From assembly GCA_027924585.1 (NCBI GenBank), contig BSBM01000440.1:14167501-14231500 (forward strand): a DNA stretch of 64,000 bases, read 5' to 3'. Shown here one piece after another: positions 47,710 through 59,870 of the stretch. Position 1 is the first letter of the stretch. Every line of letters starts with the position of its first letter. The notes under the pieces are model-generated. The model was not told where the DNA came from and made no database searches. It was given only the letters and a program-made list of their open reading frames with translations. The position numbers and the translations under genes are program-made. The stretch comes from Larix kaempferi. Lineage: Eukaryota > Streptophyta > Pinopsida > Pinales > Pinaceae.

Positions 47710-48789
47710 GTATTCTGTAAAGCTCTCTACACAATTGATATTGGGAAGAATGATTTCACCTCAAAACTTGGTAAAATAAGAAATGAAGGAGCGAAAGAGT
47801 TTCTTCCCCAAGTAGCTTCTCAGAATGGTGAAACTGTTAAGGTAAATTTGACTATTGTCCTTCCAACTGAGCATATATAGAGTTCATGAGTGAGTTAGTT
47901 AATTATTTTTGTTTCTTCATACAGGGTGCATGGAGAAGGGAAAGGACAATATTTGTGGCAAATCTTGCACCAATTGATTGCTTTACTTCATTTTTGACTG
48001 AACTTCCTCATAATCAATCTAATATGGACAGTTATGGATGTGTGATCTCATACAATAATTCAGTGATGGACTGCAATAACCTACTTAAGTAGAAGATTGA
48101 ATAAGTTTGAAAGCTCTTAAATGCCTATTTTATATATGTTGATTCACATGTGATCAAGTTAGATATTTTTACAAATCCAACAAAACATGGTAAGCTTCTT
48201 TTTCAAACATGGTCAAGTTCATAAATGTGTAATTCTTCTTTGATAATCAAACTTCATCAGAAAATGTTGCATTGCATGTACAGTCTGCATACTTGGGGCA
48301 TCAATCTTAAGGAAGTATATCATTTGAATCCTTTCTTGTCCATTCTTCTTTTCCTCATGTATAACCTTAGAGACAAAAAAAATTCAAAGAAACAAACATA
48401 GGATATACTACAGAGTAAGCATGGTAAGTTTTAACTTCCAAGACTACATTTCACCTTGATTTTATCTCCTTTTTTTATTAATAAACACAAATTCTCTACA
48501 TCCAATTCCATGATTGGAAGGCTTCAAGTATGGAACAAAGGCTGGCTGTGGCACTCGAGGTGACTACAATTTTAGTTCACGGGGTTTTTGCAACCAAAGA
48601 AAGAAATTAAAAGATACTACTGTCACAACTTTAGCTTGCTCTGATCCATCAATTTATGTAAGATGGGATGGAATTCACAACACTGGTGCTGCAAATATTT
48701 ATATAACCAATGAAATTCTCAGTTGTAAATACTTTTACACATCATTTCTTCTTAGCACACTTTTGGACCTCCAACCTATTGGGTGAACT

Positions 48790-51700
48790 TGAGGTGGAAA
48801 AGAAGCTCTATATACCATGGATAATATGCATTCAATAAAGCCTTTCACTTCCAAGGACTCCATTCAATTGAGTTACTGATAAGCAGCATTGGCTTTGTCA
48901 ATTCTAGAGTCATTATTTTTGGCTTCTTTTCAGTCACTCGTACACCCCCACTCATAATATTAGTGTGATAGGGTTTTATTTAATTCACCCTTATGGTGGT
49001 CGTTTCATCAATATTAAAAAGAAATCATTTCGATCTAAGTATGATGGGAACAAATGTTTTCAGAATGAATCCATGTTAGTGCTGTTGGTATGGTTCTTGT
49101 TGCTCATCTGGGTAGGCAGACTGTGTTGAACTACTAAAACAAATATGAGATAACCTGCATTTGTGAATTATTCTGAGTATTTTTATGTATGGAATTATAT
49201 TTATGATGTACTCTTGATTTCAAACAATTTTTGCATGAGGAATGCTAACATAACATTATTTATTTAGAAATACTTCTAAATACTACTATTCACAGTTTTT
49301 TATTGATTGGAAGGACCAATCCCTCTGAACTTTGGAGATGATAGTTGATAACATCTTACAAGTTGACTAAGAAGATAATAGACTTAATACATATAATGAA
49401 AATATTGAACCATATTTGTAGTTGTGATAGTTAAGGTGTGTAAAAAAATGAAAAGTGGCAGCCTGTGCATGCTTGAGCATTTCAACAATTAGATTTGTAA
49501 TGGAGTCCAACTGACTCTTACCAATGTGTATTAGTCAATAGTCTTGTGCGTCATTTGTAGCTTTGTAGGAGCATTACAAGTATAGTGTGTTTATAAACAA
49601 TCACAATTTCCAATAGCTGTAAAAGTTCATTGACGTATGATTATGTTTCAATCTTGCAATGCAACAGTAATGAGTTTATTCTTATCCATGGGATTGATCA
49701 TCCCTGCGAGTTTGGTTTAGTGTACTTTCAGCTATTGCATTGTCCAACATGAATAATGACTATCCCTCCCTAAGATTGTTGAATTATAGATCGCGATTAC
49801 TGCAACAATAAAGATCCATGTGAAATACAACCATGAAATTCATTGTATGGTATTCATAAGTAATAACAAACCATAGTCACTGTATGCATGTAATATATAT
49901 GATAAGAGTATGATGCGGAAAAATCCATCTTGAAAATAAAACGAGTATGTGGAGCCAACTATTTTAATGCTGCTCATTCTGTCGAAACAAAGCCGTGATG
50001 AGCCAACCATCATGTACTTGCTATATTATGTAGCATAGCAGACACAAAATGGTAACAATTTATAACTGCTTGCGATGAAAAAGTCGGTTTGTTTCATGGA
50101 ATTGTGATCATTGTGCTCTTTTTAGATATTTGTTTTGGAGTTATTACTTGGTTAATCTTTATTTGTGTTTGTTTTGGAAGAACACGTTCTAAAATGAACA
50201 TGGTGAAGGGATCCTCAAAATCATTACTTGTTCATGCTTATGATCCATTTTTTAAAATCTATGGTTTGCGTTTGTACAATATGGTTAAGGGAATTCTCAA
50301 AATCGTAATTTTTTCATTCTTATGGTGCATTTTTGTAAATCTATCTTTTGAATTTGTATTGTATAGTCTACGTAAATGATAAAAATTATACATAAAAAGC
50401 ATCCTAAAGAGCACAACCACCAGCAAATATAGGAGATATTCGTAGCAATTGATCCAGATCTTAACCAGTCTTGTGCAGGCCAAAACCATTTGGAAGACAT
50501 AACCCATTTAAGTCTACCCTTTCAATGTGCCAGACGAAGCTTTAGTAAAGTGAACAATATCCCTAGAGGCAACTGCAAAGGTGGGAGATCCTATTCCTGA
50601 TAAATTAAGTAGCATCCTCGCCAGTTGGAGAAACATGATCAAGGAATAGATTTTTAGTCTCGAGCCTCAAAAAGAATATGAAGAAGATGCAGATTGGAAT
50701 AGTTTCTTCATGTACACAATCTCCTACTATCCCAAACACCATCAACACATAGCAAAAGAGAACAACTTGTAGAAGGAAACACTCCCTCCTTTATCAGTCG
50801 AACCATTCGTCTTCCTCCTCTCTGGTTGGTTTCTAGTTGGTATTGACACCCATTTCAACCTCCAAACTCTCCAAATGCTTAGCCATGGATTTCCCCATCC
50901 ATGCAGAGAAACTAGCAAATGGGTGTCGTGAGTTTCTATACCTAATACATCACACACTCATGAAATTACACTCATGGATGCATGGTCTATGATTTTGTAA
51001 GGTTTCAAGAGAGATGCAAGCTTTTGGGAAAGTAGGGCCCCATTATTTAATGTCTTACGAACTCAATCTCCATGTGACTAACCAACATTGATGATTCTTT
51101 GTCCTTTATCATTATTGTTGATTCTATGGCTAACCAACATTGATGATTCTTTGTCCCTTTATCATTATTATTGTTTTTGTCATAAAATTGAGTGGCTTAT
51201 ACTTAGAAGTTTGCTTCCAACTTTTAAACTAATTTTTATATTAAAATATTTTCTTTAATTTTTAAATTTTATATTAAAATCCTTTCTTTGTTTGTGATTC
51301 ACCATAATAATTATTTTCTTCTTGTCCAAAAGTAAAGAAGAAACTTATCTTCATTTGAGAAACAATTGTGAGGATGAAGAGAGAAAAAAACAATAGAGTG
51401 AATCAAGGGTCTCACCTTCATTTGAGGAAGAACTATTGAATGATGAAGAGGAACAAAATACAAAAGTACAGTAGATTTCCAATTCAATAGACCATCCTTA
51501 TCTCGATTTCCAATTCCTCCCATCCAACGAGCGATTTTGATTCCTTGAAGACTAATAGTTGATGTCTAAAAATGTATGTAGGTCGAGGAAACAATGTTCT
51601 CTAATTGGATAGAGAGGAAAGCAAATTAGTTACAAATGAAGCCTCATCACGGAGAATGAAGAGAATTCATAATCTAACAACTTCAAATACCTTACTATTA

Positions 51701-51885
51701 ATTAAATGCATAGGATTATTATTAGTTGGTTCTTACTATCATTATCATTATCTCGACACGATGATTATATGCTCAAATCCATATAATACAAATTGTATAT
51801 TAATATATGGAATTTTTACATCATCTCTTTACACCTTGAAGAACAATTATTAATATATTGTTAATCATAAACTTAATTAGATGTC
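48790..51885. other. AT-rich interior of the hAT-like element
   Basis: Two small direct duplications occur: an 84-bp unit with AT(G)GTGAAGGGATCCTCAAAA-like text (about 50198-50360), and a 62-bp unit with CTAACCAACATTGATGATTC (about 51078-51170). The 96-codon frame at 50089-50379 spans the first duplication and looks accidental. No gene was recognised. Confidence 0.5.
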
Positions 51886-52330
51886 ACAAATAGGGAACCC
51901 TACTTGGGTTGTTGCTTGGAGAAGTGCACTCAACAAAAATGGTTATGTAACCATCTAATTGCTTAACACTTGGACTTGAAAAGAGCACCACCTAAGTGTG
52001 ATATTGAGGTATTTGTGTTAGGAGTGGTTAGGGTGCTTCGCACATGTAGATTTCTGCCTTCCTAACCTTGGGTGCACATATTGAGGAAGGGTGTTATACT
52101 CAGGGGTGGAAATGGAGTTTGTTTGAAAGAAGATTATCTTGGCACATGGGGGATGCCCTACTCAGATTGTTTCTTGGAGAAGTGTTCTTGACATAAATAG
52201 TTATGCAACCATCTACTTGCCTAAAACTTGGAGAGAGAGCCACCTAAGTGCAATACTTAGGGATTTGTGTTTGTAGTGGTCAGGGTGCTTGGGAGACATG
52301 GATTTGTGACTCAATAACCTTAGATGCATA
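51886..52330. repeat. Tandem duplication, about 245 bp x2, diverged
   Basis: Blocks CCCTACT-GG-TTGTTTCTTGGAG, GTTATG(T/C)AACCATCTA, CACCTAAGTG and TAGGGTGCTT occur in the same order near 51897-52060 and 52150-52290. Confidence 0.8.
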
Positions 52331-52689
52331 GTTTCAAAAATGGTGTTATATTTGGGGTTGGTAGGTTATCTTGGAGATTGTGATGAGTGGTTGAAGGTGG
52401 CGCACATCTCAAAGAGTGATCCACTTGTGAATTTGAACACATGCTTCCTTCCAACCTACTATTGGGGTTGAATATTGTCATATTCATAGGTCCTAGCAGA
52501 TGCATAGACCATCATTTTGGTGTGTGCCATTAAGGAACCAATTACAAGGGATCTATCAGTGGGACTACGAAATTATAGAGTAGGTCACCTAAAATGCTTG
52601 GATTTTGTTTACAAGGTGTCATAATGCAAGAGTACATGGGAAATCTAAAGTGAATACCAAATCATCTAGGAAATTTTATTAAGTCAAAT

Positions 52690-52940
52690 ATCAACCAATT
52701 TGTCAAGAATTTACAAGTTTTTATAGCTTAGTGTAAGATTCGCCAAGATTTCACAAGATTTTCTAATTTCGTGAAAAAATCGCCAAAACTTTTACAAGTT
52801 TTTACAATTTTGTGAAAGATTCACCCAAAATTTAAAAGATTTTACAATTCCATGAAAGATTCGCCAAAAAATTAATTATACATTTTATATTATTGATAAA
52901 ATAGCCTTCACCCTTTCTTGTGTATCATGGGAATTCGCCC
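52690..52940. repeat. Right subterminal repeats of the hAT-like element, about 45-bp units
   Basis: Four diverged units of (A/G)ATTCGCCAA-A-TTTACAAG(A/T)TTTTACAATTT lie just inside the right terminus. The TTCGCC core is shared with the left end. Confidence 0.75.
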
Positions 52941-52987
52941 ATTTTTTATACATATAAATTTAGGGGGGGTTCTTAAAATCATCCCTG

Positions 52988-53240
52988 CCCGAGGGCATTT
53001 TATATACAGAGTAGTCTCTCCATGGATCAAAACCTATCCTTTCATCATTTCAACTATTCTTATTTTCTTTACAGTTTTGAGATACTTTAACAGAGCAGGA
53101 AGTATGTTATTTATACTTTATGTTATGGATATGTTGTCACAGACATTTACATAATTTGGTACATATTATGTTCTCTCTTTGATCTTTCATCCTTGATGTA
53201 CCCGATGTAAATTCTATATATTTTGATTTATTTATATGAA
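52988..53240 (+). pseudogene. LINE 3' tail, copy 2, right of the hAT-like element
   Basis: Continues 39974-41197 and matches 36945-37195 and 57184-57430 (CATTTTATATACAGAG to TATTTATATGAATAGGAG). Confidence 0.88.
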
Positions 53241-53406
53241 TAGGAGTATGATTTTTATGGGGTTGTGAAAAAAAGAGTGTTATAGCACACACAAACTATC
53301 CATTAAACTTTACTTATATTAAAAAATTGAAAAAAAAACATTTCACTAAATTCCAAAAACAAAATCCCCAAGTCTTGTGGGCGCCAAAATTGGTCAAAAT
53401 TGCTTT

Positions 53407-54525
53407 CCCTGTCATCTTCATGGAAGAAGAGAGTAGGTAACTCAATCTGAAACTGAGATACAAGCTGCAAGAACGTCTCAGTTCAGCAAACTAAAGTTCA
53501 CAAGGGAAGACTGGGTATTGAACAAGGGAATGCCATGATTCTAGCTTATTCGCAGAATGGGTATTTTTAGGAGGCATTGGAGGTTTTTCAACAAATGCAA
53601 GAAACAAGTATACATCCAAGCTCTATTACATTTTCCTCTATTCTGTCCACGTGTGCCAACTTTGTAGCTCTGGAACAAGGCAAGGAGGTCCATGGATACA
53701 TAATTAGAAGTGGAGTCCTGTGCAATGCTTTTACCATTCTTCCGTTTGTATCATCGGGCTTTACAATTGGATTTTTTTTACACAATGATGGCCTATTTGG
53801 GTTACTCAACTAGATCTCCTACTCGATCTTTTTACTCTCTAGCTAGACCACCTAGAAATTGATCTGAACCTGGAACTTTTACCCTCTCCTTTGCTTTCTT
53901 AGTCGCCAACCTATGCCTTTACTAAAGGTCATGGGTAAATTGCTTATGCTCAAACTGAATCTACGACTATACGATATGGACATGGAATAACTGCCTCATA
54001 GGCCTTTCTATTTGTCTCTCAGCCTTGCCTCACTTTCTATCTTTCTAGCCTCGTAGCTCACTGCCCTGCCCTTGATTTGTTATCGCTATGTCGATTCGCC
54101 AACAAGTACTCTGAGTAGGAATATCCCCCCAGCTAATCATATGCTTAAAAAACACTCCTAAAGTCTGTTTAAGCCCTCCAAAAACACCTATCCCTCGTAG
54201 ATATGTATGCCAAATGCGGGTATGTGATGGATGAACGCCAAGTGTTTGAAAAAATGGCTGAAAGAAATGTGGTTTCTTGGAATGCTATTGTGGGCGGATA
54301 CGCACTGAATGGGTATAGCGATGAGGCCTTGCAGCTCTTTCAGAAAATGCCTAAGAGGAATTTCGTCTCGTGGAATGTAATTATTGTAGGGTTTGTACAG
54401 AGTGGGTGTGTTGATTATGCCCTATAGCTCTTTTGGGAAATGCCTAAGAAAAATGTTGTATCATGGAATGAAATGTTTGCAGGATTTGTGCAGAATGGTT
54501 GCAACGATGAATGCTTTTCTCCATT
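53407..54525 (+). pseudogene. PPR protein fragment, copy 2
   Basis: Same layout as copy 1: the SSILSTCANFVALEQGKEVH helix, the same unrelated insert of about 450 bp, then [20 protein letters not shown] and NVVSWNAIVGGYALNGYSDE up to a TAG near 54425. Upstream, TAG replaces CAG in the GYF(Q)EALEV segment. It ends at the same break as copy 1, where the non-coding block begins. Confidence 0.88.
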
Positions 54526-55963
54526 CCCATCCTGATTGCAACACTATCACCTTTGGATGAAGAAGAAGGTTGCGAGAGAAAAGTACAGGTCTTGTCCATT
54601 GTGTCCACGGTTTCTGACAGGAACTAAAGTCCGCACCTGAGATTTTTTCCTAATCAACCATTATACACTGTAGCATAGGTTGGGCACACAAATTGTGTGG
54701 AGGAATTCCTGCAATCCCAGGCATCTGAAATAATGGAATCAGTCGATATTACAAGTGGATGGCAAGGCTTTCACTGCCCGAGCAAAATGTGTCAAAACTG
54801 AGAAGTATCCACGCATTTCTATTGAGGGGTGGTTTGTCTTCCCTTTAAATCTCAGACTCAAGCCTGTCAAGCATCATCTCATATGTTCTGAGCATGCATT
54901 GACACTCATGAACACAAGTCTGCAGAGAGCACAATTGAAACACTGTCGTGGCTCCCTACCTGGAGCTCTGGGCTCTTTACCTGCCATCCGCCGAGGGGTT
55001 ATGAAAACCCAGTAGCCGTGGTGGGTTGTAGCTGGCGTGCCAGGTGGCAATTTTTCACTCTGACATCATATATCAAGAACTGAGTAACTGAAGGGCCGTA
55101 AAACCTCCAGTTCACGCTACACCTTCCCCTATAGTCAGTATAATAAATATTATAACTTTTTATATTATACACTAAACAATATTTTTTTTCATCTGTCTTT
55201 CCGAGCTCATCAATTTAAAGGCCATACAAACAATGAGTGATGGACCAGTAATTGAATCCGTGGGTGACATTTCCCAATTGAATGCCTCAGAATAGCCAAA
55301 CATCATAATTAGATGTTGAGTTGGATTTTAGAGATACCAATTTCGATTTCTTGGGAACTGTCACCATAACCTAAGTTTTGCCATCTCGAAAGACTTTACA
55401 TATCTCAAATTTAAGATCCTTTTGCTCTCTTCATATCACTTCTTGAACAATTGTTATAAAAAAGAATTAATATCTACAGCCTCAAAACATTAATCACAGT
55501 GTCTCTGTCTTGGGAAAATTATTAAGTTTGAGGGTAATTTGGCATCCAAGGTTGACAGTCAAACATCGTTGGTTGATAACATCACCTCATCTCATATGAT
55601 CAGTACAGACCTGCAGTTACAAATTGGAAAACTTTATTATTGCAGATCCCTATTGTTGCTCATATTTTGCAAGACTATATTATGTTCTGATTCATTAATA
55701 ATTCAGTGTCCTCTACTTATGTTGAGACAGTGATTTATTGGGATATTGAATTTGAGTTTGCAAAGCATAATCTACCTTACATTTAACATCAATTGCTGTT
55801 AAGATATTGAGGTGGATAGGAGGAACTCTTTATAGTTTGTACTGCTATTTGGTCATTGTATGATTACCTCTTATAGCTTGTTGCCTTTGGTTTACTGTTC
55901 AAGGGCATATCTTATAATCATTGCATCTACAGTAAGAATACTGACTATTGAAAGCATTTTCAT
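54526..55963. other. Non-coding block of the duplicated unit, copy 2
   Basis: Counterpart of 38536-39973, about 93-95% alike by eye, with the same 86-codon frame at 54755-55015. Confidence 0.6.
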
Positions 55964-57440
55964 AGCGTTCTTTGTGGGTAGGATCCTTTCATAAGTGGTG
56001 AAGGTTTTTACAAGCTTTTGGAGCCCCTGACTACATTTCTTAAGAGAACAGGTAAAATATTCCTATATTAAGTTGCCAATATTGTTGGTAATTCACATGC
56101 TTTTTCTAACTGGCTTCAGGCAACTGATCTAGGTATTAGTGGTGAACTGGCCACAACATGGTCACACTATACTCTTGGAATTCACCATTGTGGAATTATT
56201 CTTAAAGAAAAATAAGACTCATTGGTCTGGCCTTGGGATCACTCTTCAGGAGAGGTTACCTCTAAGATGGCATATGAAGCCGAATTCCATCTTTCCCCAT
56301 TCAACACACGTTGGTGGCATCGCAACCTGTGGAAGTGGCACTACCCATTAAGATTAAAATTTTCACTTGGCTTGTTCTATAGGATAAGATACTCACTTGG
56401 GAAAACTAATTGAAGAGAGGGGGCATCAGGTCTGGGGTCTGTCTCTTATGCAAAAAATAAGATGAATCCACTCTACACTTATTCATGCATTGTGAATTCA
56501 CCTATACAATATTGGATGAATAAAGGGATCTATTAAAAATAATATGGAACTGGGCTTCTGCGTCAATTATTACTAGTCTAAGCTCATGGAAATCTTCCAT
56601 ACCCTTGCATAGGACTCTGTTGGTCTTTGTTTTATGGCATATATGGACAAACCAAAACAGGGTGTTATTTGGAAACATGGTACTAAACTATAAACGAGTT
56701 ATTTTTTCCATTGTGAGAACCTATAAAGAGTGGAAAGGGTCCTCAAAATCTATGAAGACTCGTTCCCTTATCACCCCTGTTTTGAATCAACATTATCCTT
56801 TGGGGTTTTTCGATGGAGCCTCTCAGGAGGGTCAGTCATTAGGTGGGGTTGGTGATAAATTGCATTGAGAAAAGGGGCACTCGGTCAGTTTTTGGATTGA
56901 ATGTGGAAGCAATATAAACACTAGTGCTAAGCTATTAGAACTTTGGATTCTCTTGTTCTTAGCAAATGACAGAAACATTCCTACTTTGCATGTTGTAGGG
57001 GACTCCAAAGTCATCATTGATTGGGAAAACAAAATTTGCAATATTCAGGTTGCACTGTTGGACTGGTGGATGCTTAGAATCCGTGCCTTACAAGAGTCTT
57101 TTCCGAACATTTCATTTAGGCACATATAAGATATTTCAACAGGGTAGTGGATAGGTTGTGAAAGAAGGCCCTCTCTTCCCCGAAGGCATTTTATATACAA
57201 AGCAGTCTCTCCATGGATCAAAACCTATCCTTTCATCATTTCAACTATTCTTATTTTCTTTACAGTTTTGAGATACTTTAACAGAGCAGGCAGTATGTTA
57301 TTTATACTTTATGTTATGGATATGTTGTCACAGACATTTACATAATTTGGTACATATTATGTTCTCTCTTTGATCTTTGATCCTTGATGTACCCAATGTA
57401 AATTCTATATATTTTGATTTATTTATATGAATAGGAGTAT
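55964..57440 (+). pseudogene. LINE zinc-binding/RNase H fragment, copy 3
   Basis: Unsplit copy. It has the zinc-binding region, FFDGASQEGQSLGG, a TGA after GDKLH at about 56866, then the GDSKVIIDW block and the 3' tail. It shares the TSAKLLEL-type change of the catalytic glutamate. It confirms the uninterrupted sequence at the 11.8-kb insertion site. Confidence 0.88.
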
Positions 57441-57597
57441 GGTTTTTATGGGGTTGTGAAAAAAAGAGTGTTATAGCACACACAAACTATCCATTAAACT
57501 TTACTTATATTAAAAATTTGAAAAACAAACATTTCACTAAATTCCAAAAACAAAATCCCCAAGTCTTGTGGGCGCCAAAATTGGTCAAAATTGCTTG

Positions 57598-59870
57598 CCC
57601 TGTCATCTTCATGGAAGAAGAGAGTAGGTAACTCAATATGAAACTAAGATACAAGCTGCAAGAACGTCTCAGTTCAGCAAACTAATGTTCACAAGGGAAG
57701 ACTGGGTATTGAACAAGGGAATGCCATGATTGTAGCTTATTCGCAGAATGGGTATTTTCAGGAGGCATGGGAGGTTTTTCGACAAATGCAAGAAACAGGT
57801 ATGCATCCAAGCTATGTTACATTTTCCTCTGTTCTGTCCACGTGTGCCAACTTGGTAGCTCTGGAACAAGGCAAGGAGGTCCATGGATACATAATTAGAA
57901 GTGGAGTCGTGTGCAATGCTTTTACCATTCTTCTGTTTGTATCATCGGGCTTTACAATTGGATTTTTTTTACACAACGATGGCCTATTTGGGTTACTGAA
58001 CTGGATCTGCTACTCGATCTTTTTACTCTCTAGCTGGACCACCTGGAAATTGATCTAGACCTGGAACTTTAACCCTCGCCTTTTCTTTCTTAGCTGCCAA
58101 CCTATGTCTTTGCTAAAGGTCATGGGTAAATTGCTTATTCCCAAACTGAATCTGTGACTGTAGGATATGGACATGGAATAACTGCCTCGTAGGCCTTTTT
58201 ATTTGTCTCTCAGCCTTGCCTCACTTTCTATCTTTCCAGCCTCGTAGCTCACTGCCCTGTGCTTGCTTTGCTATTGCTATGTCGTTTCGCCAACAAGTAC
58301 TCTCAGTAGGAATAGCCCCCCAGCTAATCATATGCTTAAAAAACACTCCTAAAGTCTGTTTAAGCCCTCCAAAACCACCTAACCCTCGTAGATATGTATG
58401 CCAAATGCGGGTATGTGAGGGATGCACGCCAAGTGTTTGACAAAATGGCTGAAAGAAATGTGGTTTCTTGGAATGCTATTGTGGGTGGATACGCACTGAA
58501 TGGGTATAGCGATGAGGCCTTGCAGCTCTTTCAGAATATGCCTGAGAGGAATTTCGTCTCGTGGAATGTAATTATTGTAGGGTTTGTGCAGAGTAAGTGT
58601 GTTGATTATGCCCTGGAGCTCTTTTGGGAAATGCTTGAGCAAAACGTTGTATCGTGGAATGCAATGTTAGCAAGATTTGTGCAGAATGGTTGCAACGATG
58701 ATGCCTTGATATTCTTTCGACAAATGCAACAGAGAGGTGTAAAGGCAGATTCCCTTACTGTTTCCAGTGTTCTTCCAGCATGTGTCGACTTGGCATCCTT
58801 ACAACATGGCAAGGAGGTCCATGAAGATGTCGTTAGGTACGGATCTCAATTCAATATATGTGTGAGGAATGCCCTTGTAGATATGTATGCCAAACTTGGA
58901 AACATACAGGATGCACGTAAGGTGTTTGATGAAACCCCTTTCCCAAATATAATTTCCTGGACTGCGTTGATTGTAGGATATGCCATGCATGGCTATGGCA
59001 AGGAGGCCCTCCAAATCTTCGAACAAATTATGTATTCTGATTCAAAACCAAACTTGGTCACCTTCATTGGTGTTATGTTTGCATGTTGCCATGCAGGCCT
59101 AGTGGATGATGGCTAGAAATACTTTCATAATATGAGTAAAGACTATCAGATCATCCCTTCATTGAAACACTATAGCTGCATGGTGGATCTTCTTAGCTAT
59201 GCTGGGCATCTTAATGAGGCAGAAGACTTTATCAAGAAAATGCCAATAAGGCATGATGTTGATGTGTGGGCATCCTTGCTTGGTGCCTGCAAAATCCATA
59301 ATCATATAGAGATAGGAGAACGTGTGGCAAAGCATCTTTTTGAATTGGATCCTAAAACCTCTGCGCATTATGTACAATTATCAAATATCTATGCAAAGGC
59401 TAGAATGTGGGATAATGTACAAAATGTAAGAAAAAGAATGAAAACCAGAGGGATAAATAAGATACCTGGATGCCGCTGGATTGAGGTCAATAATAGGGTG
59501 TTTGCATTCCTCACTGGAGACAAATCGTTCTCAGAAATGAAGGAAATTTATGCAAACATGAACACAATCTCTGGACTCTTGGTAGATGAAGGCAGAGTAT
59601 TTGCCTGATAAAACTTTGTGTTGCATGATATAGAGGAGGAACAAAAAGAAAAAAATTTCTATGGGAGAAGTTGGTTGTTATATTTGCACTTATGAGAGCA
59701 TTATTTGCAGCACCAATCCAAATTATCAAGAAATTTTGATTGCAGAGTAACTGCCCCTCTGTCACCAAGTTACTCTTGAAGATTGTTGCTTAAGAGATTG
59801 TTGACGGGGATATAATTGTTTCCATCATTTTCAGGTCAGGCAATGGTCTTCTTACCATTATTGCTGACAC
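57598..59870 (+). pseudogene. DYW-class PPR protein, copy 3, best preserved
   Basis: The frame from 57726 gives two PPR helices up to the inserted segment (about 57935-58385). From 58394 to 59608 one frame of 405 codons carries about seven P, L and S repeats ([56 protein letters not shown]), then E and E+ motifs (HYSCMVDLLSYAGHLNEAED, GCRWIEVNNRVFAF). One TAG (59114-59116) replaces the usual tryptophan of DGW. A frame slip near 59600 leads to NFVLHDIEEEQKE (59612-59650) and a DYW remnant (SNCPSVTKLLLKIVA, 59746-59790) that lacks the first cysteine and the histidine of CxxCH. Intact DYW-PPRs edit organelle RNA. This copy is inactive. Confidence 0.92.
57935..58385. repeat. Unrelated insert inside the PPR gene, present in all three copies
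   Basis: The same roughly 450-bp segment lies at 37755-38208, 53730-54197 and here, between residues NAF and LVDMYAKCG of the PPR. It starts near TTTACCATTCTTCCGTTTG and ends CACCTA(G/T/A)CC. No terminal repeats or target duplication were seen. It predates the triplication. Confidence 0.75.

Larger units (their letters stand above)
42170..48786 (+). pseudogene. GDSL-type esterase/lipase pseudogene, intron expanded by insertions
   Basis: Supported exons: about 42490-42713 (GLPFLSPYRQSIRSDFHHEA, IPFYLGFHYNQMLDFKVRVL, then AAAG|GTGC), 47710-47841 (ALYTIDIGKNDFTSKLGKIR, ending GTTAAG|GTAAAT), 47925-48092 (VANLAPIDCF, LPHNQSNMDSYGCVISYNN, then a premature TAG after NNLLK) and about 48495-48786 (GFKYGTKAGCG, WDGIH, LLDLQPIG then TGA). 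GDSL enzymes are usually secreted ester hydrolases. The C-terminal catalytic DxxH is present (48667-48678) and the GxND block is present as GKND. The N-terminal exon with the nucleophilic GDS is missing or decayed (weak remnant near 42170-42240). The 5-kb middle intron holds a 144-bp duplication and a retroelement. Confidence 0.87.
41198..52987. mobile_element. hAT-like DNA transposon, 11.8 kb, carrying a GDSL esterase pseudogene
   Basis: Borders are fixed by comparison with the unsplit LINE copies. The left end is CATGGAAAATTTTAAG and the inverted right end CAGGGATGATTTTAAG, flanked by an 8-bp duplication with one mismatch. Both ends carry several (A/T)TCGCC(C/A) motifs: near 41270, 41410, 41450, 41538 and 41610 on the left, and near 52750, 52780, 52862 and 52935 on the right. 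Such shared subterminal repeats are expected of hAT. No transposase was recognised. The interior has a GDSL pseudogene, an LTR-retroelement fragment and small tandem repeats. Confidence 0.82.

Noticed and set aside
50089-50379. 96-codon hydrophobic frame that might be a membrane protein
   Set aside because: It spans an 84-bp direct duplication in AT-rich DNA, and T-rich codons give apparent hydrophobicity by chance.
57935-58385. Insert in the PPR gene as a MITE
   Set aside because: No terminal inverted repeats and no target duplication could be found at its borders.
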